This document shows positions 15,865 to 24,643 of a stretch of 64,000 nt of DNA, piece after piece. The DNA is taken from assembly GCA_037442005.1 (NCBI GenBank), contig JBBIRA010000002.1, positions 1 to 64,000 of the forward strand, written 5' to 3'. How positions within the stretch are numbered: the first letter of the stretch is position 1; each line of letters opens with the position of its first letter. The DNA is from Leptospirillum sp037442005. Lineage in GTDB: Bacteria > Nitrospirota > Leptospirillia > Leptospirillales > Leptospirillaceae. The notes beneath the pieces were generated by a model, which was not told the DNA's origin, did no database searches, and saw only the letters and a list, made by a program, of their open reading frames with translations. Position numbers and translations under genes: made by a program.

Positions 15865-17295
15865 CTAAAAAGGGGACTTTGTTAATGCCCAGACAGGGTT
15901 GTTGATCGCCATATCCATGTCCCGGGCGAAGATTGCGAACCCGTCGTACCCATGGTAGGGACCCGAGTAATCCCAGGAATGCATCTGGCGGAACGGGACG
16001 CCCATCTTCTGGAAAACGTATTTTTCCTTGATGCCGGAACCGACCAGGTCGGGCTTCACGGTCTCGACGAATTTCTCGAACTCGTATCCGGTCACATCGT
16101 CGTAGATGATGGTGCCGTCTTTGACGTAATGGGTCGTTCTCTGATAGTCGTCGTTGTGTCCGAACTCATACCCTGTTCCGACCACGTTCATGCCGAGATC
16201 CTCATAGGCGCCGATGACGTGACGGGGACGGAGACCGCCGACAAACAGCATGACTGTCTTGCCTTCAAGCCGCGGACGATAGTGTTCGACCGTGGCATCG
16301 ACCATCGCCTGATAGCGGGCAATGACCTGCTCGGTTTTTTCCTTGACCGTATCGTCAAAATAGCTGGCGATTTTCCGGAGAGACTCCTTGATCTTCGTGG
16401 GTCCGAAGAAGTTGTACTCCACCCAGGGAATCCCGTACTTCTCTTCCATATGGCGGGAGATGTAGTTCATCGACCGGTAGCAGTGAAGGATATTCAGCTT
16501 CACCTTGGTGGTGTTCATCAGCTCTTCGATCGTCCCGTCGCCGGACCACTGGGCAACCACCCGGAGGCCCATCTCTTCCAAAAGGATCCGGGAAGACCAG
16601 GCATCGCCGCCGATGTTGTAGTCGCCGATGATGGCCACATCGTACGGGGTGGTCTCAAAGGCTTTCTTGTCCGCATTCGGGAAGACCCAGTCACGGATGG
16701 TATCGTTGGCCAGATGGTGGCCCAGCGACTGGCTCACGCCGCGGAACCCTTCACACCGGACCGGCACAATGACTTTTCCGTTGTGTTCCTTGGTTTTCTT
16801 CTTCGATACGGCTTCGATATCGTCACCGATCAGACCGATAGGACATTCTGACTGGATGGTGATCCCCTTGTTCAACGGAAACAGGACTTCGATCTCGTCG
16901 ATGATCTTTTCAAGCTTCTTGTCACCGCCGAAAACGATATCCTTCTCCTGAAAGTCGGAGGTGAACTGCATCGTGACGAAGGTGTCCACACCGGTCGTAC
17001 CGATGTAATAATTCCGGCGGGAGGCCCAGGAATACTGACCGCAGCCCACAGGGCCGTGGCTGATGTGAATCATGTCCTTGATCGGTCCCCAGACGACGCC
17101 CTTGGATCCGGCATAGGCGCAACCACGAATCGTCATGACACCAGGGACGCTCTTGATGTTGGACTTTACGCCGCAATCCGGCTTTCCTTCTTCATAGACC
17201 CCTAAATGTTTTTCCCGTTTTTTCTTTGTTTTTTCCGGGTAGACTTCCAGAACATCCTTGATCATTTTCTTGGCATCTTCGAGTGAGTAACTCAT
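15865..17295 (-). CDS. nifD: nitrogenase MoFe protein alpha subunit NifD
   Basis: NifD carries the FeMo-cofactor active site. The 476-residue protein has P-cluster cysteines in RGCAYAGSKG, HGPVGCGQYSW and ECPIGLIGDD. The FeMo-co ligands are the Cys in LNILHCYRSMNYI and the His in RQMHSWDYSGPYHG, and the substrate-site glutamine and histidine are in GVSQSLGHH. The cofactor-binding positions that I checked are intact, indicating a molybdenum enzyme. The start at 17295 follows GTGGAGG. Five upstream in-frame codons are not needed. Confidence 0.97.
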   Translation of the reverse strand: MSYSLEDAKKMIKDVLEVYPEKTKKKREKHLGVYEEGKPDCGVKSNIKSVPGVMTIRGCAYAGSKGVVWGPIKDMIHISHGPVGCGQYSWASRRNYYIGTTGVDTFVTMQFTSDFQEKDIVFGGDKKLEKIIDEIEVLFPLNKGITIQSECPIGLIGDDIEAVSKKKTKEHNGKVIVPVRCEGFRGVSQSLGHHLANDTIRDWVFPNADKKAFETTPYDVAIIGDYNIGGDAWSSRILLEEMGLRVVAQWSGDGTIEELMNTTKVKLNILHCYRSMNYISRHMEEKYGIPWVEYNFFGPTKIKESLRKIASYFDDTVKEKTEQVIARYQAMVDATVEHYRPRLEGKTVMLFVGGLRPRHVIGAYEDLGMNVVGTGYEFGHNDDYQRTTHYVKDGTIIYDDVTGYEFEKFVETVKPDLVGSGIKEKYVFQKMGVPFRQMHSWDYSGPYHGYDGFAIFARDMDMAINNPVWALTKSPF

Positions 17296-17340
17296 GGCTT
17301 TCCTCCACATAGCGCGAGCGGGTCATCCAGTAACATCCAT

Positions 17341-17390
17341 AAAAACCAGGGGGAATCGGGGTGAAGAGGTGGAGGATCCCTCGATCCCCC
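17341..17390 (-). terminator. hairpin with T-run in the nifH-nifD gap
   Basis: On the minus strand GGGGGATCG pairs with CGATTCCCCC with one bulge. TGGTTTTT follows. Placed in the 116-bp gap after nifH, it probably causes partial termination or shields the nifH mRNA end, so that NifH is made in excess over NifDK. Confidence 0.6.
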
Positions 17391-17411
17391 ACACACAATA
17401 GGATGGTTCTA

Positions 17412-18284
17412 TTACACAGGAAGGGCTTCAGCGGTCTTGCCGATCAGGGCTTCATCGACAGACTTCATGATGCCGAATTCCATCAGGAGGTCTTCGAGGT
17501 CATCCATGGTGATCGGAGTCGGGATCGTCCCTTTTCCGCAATTGGCGTCGATCTTCTTGGCCAGCTCGCGGTATTCGGCAGCCTGCTTGGATTCGGGGGC
17601 AAATTCGATGACCGTCATCCGGCGAAGTTCAGCGTGCTGGACGATGTTGTCCCGGGGAACGAAGTGGATCAGCTGGGTGTTCAGCCGTTTGGCCAATGCT
17701 TCGATGAGGTCATATTCCCGGTCGGTCTGACGCTCGTTGCACACGAGACCACCTAAACGGACGCCGCCGGAATTGGCGTATTTCAGAATGCCCTTGGCGA
17801 TGTTGTTGGCGGCATACATGGCCATCATTTCACCAGAGGTGACGATGTAGATTTCCTGGGCCTTGTTTTCCCGGATCGGCATCGCGAATCCACCACAGAC
17901 GACGTCACCCAACACATCGTAGGAGACATAGTCCGCTCCGTCGTAGGCGCCGTTTTCTTCGAGGAAGTTGATGGAGGTGATCACACCGCGTCCCGCGCAG
18001 CCGACACCTGGTTCCGGACCACCGGATTCCACACAACGGATGTCTTTGAATCCCACCTTCATGACATCTTCGATTTCCAGATCTTCCACCGATCCGGCTT
18101 CGGCCGCCAGGGACAACACGGTGTTCTGTGCTTTTTCATGAAGGATCAAACGGGTGGAATCGGCTTTGGGATCGCATCCGACAATCAATATTTTCTTGCC
18201 CATTTCGGACAGTGCAGCTAAGGTGTTCTGAGAGGTTGTGGATTTTCCGATGCCACCTTTTCCATAAAATGCAATCTGACGCAT
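17412..18284 (-). CDS. nifH: nitrogenase iron protein NifH
   Basis: NifH is the ATP-dependent reductase of nitrogenase. The 290-residue protein has the P-loop YGKGGIGKSTT, the switch I DPKADST, and the bridging [4Fe-4S] cysteines in GVGCAGRG and DVVCGGFAMP. The arginine that DraT would ADP-ribosylate is present in GCAGRG, but no draT or draG is seen in the window. The ATG at 18284 follows CAGGAGG. It heads the nif run, behind a sigma-54 promoter and a leader of about 190 nt. Confidence 0.98.
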   Translation of the reverse strand: MRQIAFYGKGGIGKSTTSQNTLAALSEMGKKILIVGCDPKADSTRLILHEKAQNTVLSLAAEAGSVEDLEIEDVMKVGFKDIRCVESGGPEPGVGCAGRGVITSINFLEENGAYDGADYVSYDVLGDVVCGGFAMPIRENKAQEIYIVTSGEMMAMYAANNIAKGILKYANSGGVRLGGLVCNERQTDREYDLIEALAKRLNTQLIHFVPRDNIVQHAELRRMTVIEFAPESKQAAEYRELAKKIDANCGKGTIPTPITMDDLEDLLMEFGIMKSVDEALIGKTAEALPV

Positions 18285-18323
18285 GTGATCCTCCTGGCGT
18301 GTTCCGCCTGTATTTCGATTAAT

Positions 18324-18360
18324 AAAAAAAGCCGGACTTTCCCAACGGGATAATCCGGCT
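18324..18360 (-). terminator. intrinsic terminator inside the nifH leader (attenuator)
   Basis: On the minus strand AGCCGGA and TCCGGCT form a 7-bp stem. An inner CCC-GTT-GGG extends it, and seven T residues follow. It lies about 40 nt upstream of the nifH start and about 115 nt after the predicted sigma-54 start, so it would stop transcripts before nifH unless something overrides it. Confidence 0.78.
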
Positions 18361-18389
18361 TCTTCGCCATCGCCGATTCTGTTGAATCG
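18352..18389 (-). promoter_or_regulatory. antiterminator and anti-antiterminator pairings of the nifH leader
   Basis: AATCGGC (plus 18372-18378) can pair with GCCGGATT (plus 18352-18359), leaving one bulged G. This would occupy the 5' arm of the terminator. The same AATCG is also the 3' arm of a perfect hairpin CGATTC-AACA-GAATCG (plus 18374-18389). The three helices are mutually exclusive in the way a classical attenuator is. Confidence 0.6.
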
Positions 18390-18435
18390 ACGAAATCTCA
18401 TCATCTCTCATGCGGTTCAACCCGCACCAGCAGGT

Positions 18436-18463
18436 GAACCGGAATCCCTCAGGATCCCCGTTC
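18436..18463 (-). other. strong leader hairpin of the nifH transcript
   Basis: Twelve-nucleotide arms separated by the loop TGAG pair at 11 of 12 positions. There is one G-G mismatch and one G-T wobble. The hairpin lies near the 5' end of the predicted leader and could stabilise the mRNA or be the first element recognised by an RNA-binding regulator. Confidence 0.55.
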
Positions 18464-18485
18464 AAGTGCTCGACGGAATCTATTA

Positions 18486-18501
18486 AGCATGATCCATGCC
18501 A
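18486..18501 (-). promoter_or_regulatory. sigma-54 promoter of nifH
   Basis: On the minus strand the site reads TGGCATG-GATC-ATGCT, with GG and GC separated by exactly 10 bp. The predicted start is near 18475, about 190 nt upstream of nifH. No other good promoter was seen in the gap. Confidence 0.82.
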
Positions 18502-18562
18502 ATCTTATTAACCAATCTATTTCAATGATTTATTTTTTACCATTCTCTGAGTCCCTTCTCAG

Positions 18563-18584
18563 TTATCAACAATTTTGTCAACAT
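18563..18584 (-). promoter_or_regulatory. conserved 22-bp upstream activator element (nifH copy)
   Basis: The block contains AACAATTTTGTCAACAT on the plus strand and is 19/22 identical to a block upstream of the MOT1 operon. It lies at about -88 to -109. Read on the minus strand it contains two GTTGA repeats 12 bp apart. It is a likely binding site for a sigma-54 activator, and it differs from the classical NifA site TGT-N10-ACA. Confidence 0.65.
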
Positions 18585-18598
18585 TTCCTTCTTTGACA
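18576..18598. promoter_or_regulatory. dyad TGTCAA-N11-TTGACA upstream of nifH
   Basis: A perfect 6-bp inverted repeat with 11-bp spacing, centred at about -112, overlaps the end of the conserved 22-bp element. It could be part of the same activator site or a separate operator. Confidence 0.5.
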
Positions 18599-18604
18599 GA
18601 CAAA

Positions 18605-18636
18605 ATGGGGTGATGACAACATTACAACACCCCCAT
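18605..18636 (-). terminator. possible terminator of the TonB/uptake operon
   Basis: On the minus strand ATGGGGGTG and CACCCCAT form an 8-bp stem with one bulge and a loop of about 15 nt. TTTTG follows. It lies 60 bp after the stop of the outer-membrane gene and just upstream of the nifH activator region, so it would insulate the two transcription units. Confidence 0.5.
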
Positions 18637-18695
18637 TCATAAAGGCTTAAAAAGTGTAAATAAATCTTAATAAGTTAAAATAACAGTCTTTTCAA

Positions 18696-19784
18696 TCACC
18701 GCGCCACCACATCTCCTCCATGGGGCCCCCAATACCAGTAGATCGACAGATTCGGAGAAATCGCCTGGTACTGGTTGGTTCCTGCGACCGGAAGCAGAAC
18801 ACCGGCCGACAGGATCAGGTTTCTGGTGATGTTCGTTTCGACCGTCGGCTGCAAACCCCAGAGATTGAAGGCCCCGACATGGGCCCCCCCTCCATTGACC
18901 GGAAGACCGTCAACAGAAAAGGGCATTCCCGACATTCCGGCAAATTCCAGGATAAAACCCGTCCCCGTCTTGTCGTTCATGATCGTTTCCATCCCCATGC
19001 GGTATTGGAGGATATCCCCGAACTGGACCAGAGGTTTTCCGGGTACACCGGCAATCGTGGCATTATTGGGAAAATCATACGTGTAGAAAAAGTCGGCATA
19101 AAACCGGAACGGCTTGGCAATATAACGGGTCAGAAGCGCCGGTGTCAGTGCCGGAGCTCCATAATGGGTCGAGGGAATACGGGCCAATGGAGGAAGCCCT
19201 CCGGGCGGAACCGGGGCATTGGTCCAGTTCGACGTCGGTAAGGTCACATGCAGGGCAAAGGCCATCGAGGGGACTTTTTCATTCGGGTGCTGAACAAAAA
19301 ACCGGTATTTCAGTTCCATCGTCAGGTCCGAAAATCCGCTACCGTCATTAATGGCCCCGTCGGCACCGGACCAGAGCGAAACCATGGAGGGAAAAATCGT
19401 GAACTGGGTGTTGTCGGTCAGTCCCACGCCGATTTCCGCCAGGGATAACAATTGATTCTGGGAAAAGTTCGCGGGAAGGGATTTGACAGCAAAACTGTCC
19501 GTATATTGGGCCTGGACGATCTGACCATAGAAAAACGGACGGATATAGAACTCCCCGGGTGGCGCCGTATCGGCCATGGGGATGAGTTCCGGCCCCGCTG
19601 ACAGGGGATTCCACATTTTCCGATAGGCGGAAAGCGCATCGGGACCATTCCAGGACGTGACACCACCGCCATCATTCGAAACGGACGCGTTCGCCGGAGG
19701 GGTTTCCAACGCCCATACCGGATGAGACTCTCCATACAAAAGGCAAAGCATTAAACTATAGAGCATTATAGTACACCACTTCAT
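18696..19784 (-). CDS. putative outer-membrane beta-barrel protein
   Basis: The 362-residue protein starts with a hydrophobic signal segment (TIMLYSLMLCLLYGESHPVWA). It continues with alternating hydrophobic and polar strands rich in aromatic residues (GEFYIRPFFYGQIVQAQY, FRFYADFFYTYDF, LSIYWYWGP), as in outer-membrane channels. No exact family was recognised. The start at 19784 has GGGAG upstream and gives a clean signal peptide, though earlier starts exist. It is the last gene after exbB, exbD and tonB, so it may act with the TonB system or as a companion porin. Confidence 0.65.
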   Translation of the reverse strand: MKWCTIMLYSLMLCLLYGESHPVWALETPPANASVSNDGGGVTSWNGPDALSAYRKMWNPLSAGPELIPMADTAPPGEFYIRPFFYGQIVQAQYTDSFAVKSLPANFSQNQLLSLAEIGVGLTDNTQFTIFPSMVSLWSGADGAINDGSGFSDLTMELKYRFFVQHPNEKVPSMAFALHVTLPTSNWTNAPVPPGGLPPLARIPSTHYGAPALTPALLTRYIAKPFRFYADFFYTYDFPNNATIAGVPGKPLVQFGDILQYRMGMETIMNDKTGTGFILEFAGMSGMPFSVDGLPVNGGGAHVGAFNLWGLQPTVETNITRNLILSAGVLLPVAGTNQYQAISPNLSIYWYWGPHGGDVVAR

Positions 19785-19825
19785 CGCCCATTTCTCCCAC
19801 ATAATGAACCTGTCTGTTTTCCATT

Positions 19826-19844
19826 GTCCGGCAGACTGCCGGAC
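19826..19844. other. hairpin between tonB and the outer-membrane gene
   Basis: GTCCGGCA and TGCCGGAC form a perfect 8-bp stem with a three-base loop. No T-run follows, so it is more likely an mRNA processing or stability element than a terminator. Confidence 0.45.
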
Positions 19845-19927
19845 CTCTTGCATCACAATGAACACATGAATGGATTCTTCTTTTCCCGATTTTTTTCCTG
19901 ACTCACTTCACCGGTGACACGGTGTGT

Positions 19928-20569
19928 TCACCGATTCGTCAGACGGAATCGAAAGTTCAGCTGAAAACGGTCCTCCACCGCATGCCCTCCTTCCGTTGCA
20001 GGTTGAAATTTCAATGTTCGAAGGAGACCGATCGCCACATGGTTGATCCCGTCGTAAACGGACGGAAAAAGAACCCTGTACCGGACGATCGTTCCCTGAA
20101 CCCCCACCCAGGCTTCAATGACGACGTCCCCCTCCTCATTTTGCGACTTCATCTTCGCTGTATAAAAACGGGAAGTATCCACCTTTGTCAGAAGACGGGG
20201 AGGAACATAGGCCGGGGAATCTCCCGATACGGCGGGAGCCGGGCCCCAACCAAGGGATACCTGTTTCCGCTTGTCCCCCGGAAAGGCCTTCGCCTCCTCC
20301 TGCCGCTGTGATAAAGAGGGCTTTGCCCCCACCCTTTTTGGAGGTTCACGCAGAGCGCTCCTGCGGGTGTTTCTTTTGGTCTGCGTAACGGCTTTCGGCT
20401 TATCCTCTTTCCGTTGGGGTTTCGGGTCCGCCGGAAAAAGGATCCGGACAGGAGTGTCCTCTGTTTTCAACCGGGCCTCCTGTCCGCCATCAAACCCGAA
20501 AAAAACCGCGCCTTCGAGAAGGGAAAACAGTCCCATTAACCCAAAGATCCTCTTTGTCTCCTGATCCAT
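19928..20569 (-). CDS. tonB: TonB-family energy transducer
   Basis: TonB spans the periplasm and passes proton-motive energy from ExbBD to outer-membrane receptors. The 213-residue protein has one N-terminal hydrophobic segment (IFGLMGLFSLLEGAVFFGF), a basic and proline-containing linker (residues about 45-120), and a C-terminal TonB-like domain (VVIEAWVGVQGTIVRYRVLFPS, LRTLKFQPA). The membrane segment is less hydrophobic than usual. It lies 7 bp after exbD. Confidence 0.82.
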   Translation of the reverse strand: MDQETKRIFGLMGLFSLLEGAVFFGFDGGQEARLKTEDTPVRILFPADPKPQRKEDKPKAVTQTKRNTRRSALREPPKRVGAKPSLSQRQEEAKAFPGDKRKQVSLGWGPAPAVSGDSPAYVPPRLLTKVDTSRFYTAKMKSQNEEGDVVIEAWVGVQGTIVRYRVLFPSVYDGINHVAIGLLRTLKFQPATEGGHAVEDRFQLNFRFRLTNR

Positions 20570-20576
20570 CAGGATC

Positions 20577-20990
20577 TCACCGGCTTTCTGTCCGGATCAG
20601 GAGATCCGACACGCCAACCGACCGGCAGAGATCGAGGATGTCGACAAGACGCTGGACGTTCGCCCCCCGGTCGGCGCTCACGACAACCGGTTCGGGAGAA
20701 GGGGATCGTTTCAGCTCCATTGACAGCGCCCGCTGGATCCCCGCTTTGTTCATCCGGATCTTTCCCAAAAACAGGGACCCGTCTTTCCTGATGGTGATGT
20801 TCAGAATGCGCGACTTTCCCGTGAGCGGGTGGGACGCCGCATCAGGGAGTGAGACGCTGACCGCATCCACCCGCATGAGAGAAATCGACAGAAAGATGAA
20901 GACCACCAACAGAAAGAACATCACATCGATCATCGGGATCAGCTCGATCCGGGGCCGCTCTTCCCCGGGATATTCCGGGAAAACGCTCAT
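20577..20990 (-). CDS. exbD: ExbD/TolR-family proton-channel subunit
   Basis: The 137-residue inner-membrane protein has a short cytoplasmic start, PRIELIPMIDVMFFLLVVFIFLS with the critical membrane Asp, and a periplasmic domain ending in VDILDLCRSVGVSDLLIRT. It works with ExbB to power TonB. Its ATG overlaps the exbB stop by 4 bp. Confidence 0.9.
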   Translation of the reverse strand: MSVFPEYPGEERPRIELIPMIDVMFFLLVVFIFLSISLMRVDAVSVSLPDAASHPLTGKSRILNITIRKDGSLFLGKIRMNKAGIQRALSMELKRSPSPEPVVVSADRGANVQRLVDILDLCRSVGVSDLLIRTESR

Positions 20991-21649
20991 TTGGCCTCCT
21001 CTCCGTCTTTGTGTAACCCCGAATCCTTCAGCCCTTCCCCCAGCAGGAGCAAAAGCCGGCCCGAAATCGCATTGATGACAAGATGGATATTCCTGATGCG
21101 GGACAAGAGAAAATTGTTAAACCCCAGCGTAATGATCGCAATCAAAAGCCCTGTGGCGGTCGCGATCAGGGCCTGGGCGACACCCCCTGTAATTTGCGAA
21201 GGGTTCTTGAGCCCTGACAGGTTCATGACGTGAAAAGAAACAACAATCCCGAGAATCGTTCCCAATAGCCCCAGAAGAGGGGCCATCGTGATGGTCGTAT
21301 CGAGGATCCACATATTTTTCCGAAGAGAGATCTCTTCGAGGGAGCCTTGCGACCGGGAGAGTCGTTCCATTTGTTCGGGAACGCCTCTTCCGCTGAGGAG
21401 CGTTTGAAGAATTCTGCCGACGGAGAGACTCCGGAACTTCTCATCCTGAAGGAGGCGAAGCAATTCCCCGGAAAAATCCTCCCCCGGCGCCATGTGTTCC
21501 AGTTGAGCAAGGATCAGGAATGCGCCTTTTCGCTCCCGGCCCAAAACCCATACCCGTTCTACAATCACCGAAAAGGCAATGACGGAGAGCGGGAGAAGAA
21601 GCGCCATGACCGGACCGCCTTGTGAGAGAATCCCCCCGTTGTTCATCAT
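20987..21649 (-). CDS. exbB: ExbB/TolQ/MotA-family proton-channel subunit
   Basis: The 220-residue protein has three membrane segments: MALLLPLSVIAFSVIVERVW, then after a cytoplasmic loop TTITMAPLLGLLGTILGIVVSF, and GGVAQALIATATGLLIAIITLGF. The LGLLGTILG and TATGL patterns are typical of the family. It starts at ATG 21649 after AGGAGG, 66 bp downstream of the receptor gene. Confidence 0.9.
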   Translation of the reverse strand: MMNNGGILSQGGPVMALLLPLSVIAFSVIVERVWVLGRERKGAFLILAQLEHMAPGEDFSGELLRLLQDEKFRSLSVGRILQTLLSGRGVPEQMERLSRSQGSLEEISLRKNMWILDTTITMAPLLGLLGTILGIVVSFHVMNLSGLKNPSQITGGVAQALIATATGLLIAIITLGFNNFLLSRIRNIHLVINAISGRLLLLLGEGLKDSGLHKDGEEAK

Positions 21650-21715
21650 GATTCCTCCTGTGAAAAAAATGTCAGAACCGCTCCCGCAGCAGTCTCTGTT
21701 TCATTGCCCCCTGAC

Positions 21716-24643
21716 CTAGAACGAAACACTGACCCCTCCGAACACATTGATCGGTTCCCCCGGATAAACCATCAGCGTTTCCACGTTGTTATAACCGGGT
21801 GAAAGGAAGGCCGGATTGTAATAGTTGGTGTTTAAAAGATTGAAAGCGTTAAAAAACAGTTGGGCTTTTTTGTACCAGGTGCTCTCGGGAAGGTCATACC
21901 CCACGATCAGATTGGTCACGAAATAGCCTGGAGCCGTGATCTGATTGTTACTTCCTCCCGATCCCGGGATATTGTTGGCATTGCCCTTCGGTCCTCCGGT
22001 GGTGTCGATCACATTCGTATCACCGGTATAGCGTTCGTTCACGGTCAGATGCCAGGGACCCCGGTTGTAGTTCAGATCAAGATTGGCAATCTGATTGGGA
22101 ATAAAGGGGATCCGATCCCCCGTCGTGCTGAAAGAGGTCGGATTCAACGTCCCTGCCTGCTGGTTCCCTCCCCCTCCGTACACCATGGAGAGAAAAGTGG
22201 CATTGGTGACAGAGTAGTTTCCATCGACACTGAACCCCCCTCCGAGTTCTTCTTTGAACTCGCCCTCGATTCCCTGGATCTGGGCGCTGCCGGCTGTCGT
22301 CGGCACGCTATAGGCGGGTCCTGATGAAGGAATCACGAGGCTTGTGGTAAACATGTTTGAAATCTCGTCGTCATAGGCATCAAGCGCGACAAACCCCTGG
22401 CGGGTGTCATAGCGGGTCCCGACCTGATAATCCGTAATGATTTCCGGATGAATCGAAAGCGGTGTTTGGGAGCTTGTCAGCCCTTGCCAGAAGGCGACTG
22501 TCGGAGGGGTAAAGGACTGTCCCGCGCTTGCATAAATCTTAAGGTTTTCCGTGGGATAATAGTCGATCCCCGCATGGGGCAAAACGACATCGAAGGTTTC
22601 CCCGGCCGTGACACCCCCGTTGATCGGTCCGGCCCCGTTCGCCGGGTTCAGATAGAAATCACTCTGGGCGGTGGACAAATGGTCCGAGGCCTGTATCCCC
22701 CCGCTCATCACCCGGAATCCCGCACTGAAAAGCCATTGATCGGTCGGCCTCCAGTGGTCCTCAAGATATCCGCCGACAGTGAGGTATTCGGCAGAAAAAT
22801 TGTCACCCGACCCGGTCACATTGTTCGAAAATCCCGGCTCATTCTCAAAAAGGACATTGTAATCGGACAGCCGGAATCCCAGATGAAGGGTGTCATGGCT
22901 CCAAAGCCGGATATCGGTCCTGGCGATATCCCCCACCTTGAACCCCTGCCCCTGGACCACATCAAAGTTGAAGGGTGACCCGAGCGATCCCCCGTTTGGC
23001 CCTGTTGCCCCTCCGGTGTACCCGTTGTATGAAGGGGTGTAGGTCGTATAGGTTCCCGCACCCGACACATTTTGAGAACCAGTCTGGACAACGGGGGCCT
23101 GGATGACGCCATAGGGGATCAGGAATGCGAAGGCATTGTTTTTGACCCGGACATTGTCATTGATCTGATTGTCGGACTTCAGGGAGATGACATATCGCTG
23201 GGCGATCCAGTTTTTGTAGTAGGGAGAGTCGGGATTGTTGATCCCTGAAGGGGCTTGAGGGTATTCCCCATTCGGGGTTCCGCTGTAGGTGGGGCCGAAT
23301 GTATTGAAGTTCTGAAGGCTTGTGGAGGATCCCCTGTCATAATTCTGGTAGGCGCCCAAAAAAATCAGCTTCACATACCCGTTTGACAGGTATTTGGTGA
23401 GATTCCCGTAATCCTGGAATTCCTGGTAGCTTGTAAATTCCTGGAACCCGTTCATGTTGAGCACCGTCAAATCATTGTAGCCGGCCCCATTGACCTTCTT
23501 GTTCAATCCGGAATTCGTCGCAAACGACGTATAGTACAACCCGTAATTTCCCATTCCGGAGGTGATGGTTGATCCCGCTTCCCTGGAAGGCGCAACGAGA
23601 TGAAAGTTCACCGCGCATCCGGAGGCATAATTTCCCAGCTGCTCGGAGGTGGTCACACCCCGCTGGACGTCCATCGAGGAAATATCGTTGCTCACGACAG
23701 GCATCCCATAGATCTGTCCACCATCACCGCTCTGATTCATGGGAACGCCGGCAATGGAAAACTCAACGTTGGACATTCCCATCGGAGAGGAGTTCGTCCC
23801 TCCCGCCGTGTACCCGCGGCAGACAAAATATTCCATCCCCCCGGTGATATCGTTCATCCCCGACCGGGAATAATAATTGACCGAAGGCGTCTGGTTCAGA
23901 ACAAAGCCGGGGCCGGCTGTCTGGTACTGAACAAATTTTTTCCTTCCCACAATCGTGATCGCCCCCGTGGAGTCCTTGATCTTTTTGTCTCCCCGGGCAT
24001 TGATATCTGCCTGGGCAAGACGGGACCGCCTCAGAAGGAACGTCTCTTTTGTCTCGCCACTGACAGAAAGATCCAGCAAGAGAGGGAGATCCCCACTTTT
24101 CATGATCTGAACCCTGTATTTCCCCGGAGGGATCTCTTTCAGAACAAACTGACCCTTGTTATTTGAAGAAATCGAATAGATCTCCTTCAGTTGAAGATTT
24201 TCGACCGTTATTCTGGCGCTGACAGGGAAGCTCCGCTTCCTTGACCCTTCTTCCACTTCTCCAGAAAGAGAAGCGTTTCCTCTTGACAGCGGCTCAACCT
24301 GAAGATCGATTTCCCCCACTGTTCCGGGTGTCAGGACACCCACCTTGACAGCGATGGAATAAACCCCTCCACCGGCTCGTATCCGATACGTCCCCGGGGG
24401 GAGGTCCGAGAAGATGTAATCCCCCTGGAGATCCGTTTTCTTCATAATGACCTGTCGGGTTTTTGTGTTTTCAAGAAAAACGGGGACAGATCCCAGACTT
24501 TTTTTCTCTTTTGTGCTGGTAATCGTTCCGTAAACAACCGACAGAGCGGGGGAGACCACTCCCGGGTCGGCGGTTGCTGTTTTTGACAGTCCGGCGAAAG
24601 AAAGAAGAGAGAAAGCGATCAACGGAACAGACAGACGTTTCAT
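21716..24643 (-). CDS. TonB-dependent receptor with N-terminal carboxypeptidase-regulatory-like domains
   Basis: This is an outer-membrane transporter of 975 residues. A signal peptide (to about residue 24) is followed by two Ig-like carboxypeptidase-regulatory domains (about 36-110 and 125-205), then a plug (GFVLNQTPSVNYYSRSG to DVQRGVTTSEQLG), then a 22-strand-type barrel ending in VSF. The substrate cannot be read from sequence. Its start overlaps the MOT1-type permease gene (ATGA), and the operon has a nif-type sigma-54 promoter, which points to molybdate or a molybdenum or iron chelate. The start at 24643 follows CAGGAGGG. Confidence 0.88.
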   Translation of the reverse strand: MKRLSVPLIAFSLLSFAGLSKTATADPGVVSPALSVVYGTITSTKEKKSLGSVPVFLENTKTRQVIMKKTDLQGDYIFSDLPPGTYRIRAGGGVYSIAVKVGVLTPGTVGEIDLQVEPLSRGNASLSGEVEEGSRKRSFPVSARITVENLQLKEIYSISSNNKGQFVLKEIPPGKYRVQIMKSGDLPLLLDLSVSGETKETFLLRRSRLAQADINARGDKKIKDSTGAITIVGRKKFVQYQTAGPGFVLNQTPSVNYYSRSGMNDITGGMEYFVCRGYTAGGTNSSPMGMSNVEFSIAGVPMNQSGDGGQIYGMPVVSNDISSMDVQRGVTTSEQLGNYASGCAVNFHLVAPSREAGSTITSGMGNYGLYYTSFATNSGLNKKVNGAGYNDLTVLNMNGFQEFTSYQEFQDYGNLTKYLSNGYVKLIFLGAYQNYDRGSSTSLQNFNTFGPTYSGTPNGEYPQAPSGINNPDSPYYKNWIAQRYVISLKSDNQINDNVRVKNNAFAFLIPYGVIQAPVVQTGSQNVSGAGTYTTYTPSYNGYTGGATGPNGGSLGSPFNFDVVQGQGFKVGDIARTDIRLWSHDTLHLGFRLSDYNVLFENEPGFSNNVTGSGDNFSAEYLTVGGYLEDHWRPTDQWLFSAGFRVMSGGIQASDHLSTAQSDFYLNPANGAGPINGGVTAGETFDVVLPHAGIDYYPTENLKIYASAGQSFTPPTVAFWQGLTSSQTPLSIHPEIITDYQVGTRYDTRQGFVALDAYDDEISNMFTTSLVIPSSGPAYSVPTTAGSAQIQGIEGEFKEELGGGFSVDGNYSVTNATFLSMVYGGGGNQQAGTLNPTSFSTTGDRIPFIPNQIANLDLNYNRGPWHLTVNERYTGDTNVIDTTGGPKGNANNIPGSGGSNNQITAPGYFVTNLIVGYDLPESTWYKKAQLFFNAFNLLNTNYYNPAFLSPGYNNVETLMVYPGEPINVFGGVSVSF

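Noticed and set aside
18540..18660. Classical NifA upstream sites (TGT-N10-ACA) before nifH
   Set aside because: Every TGT in the region was followed 10 bp later by something other than ACA. The conserved 22-bp block is the better candidate.
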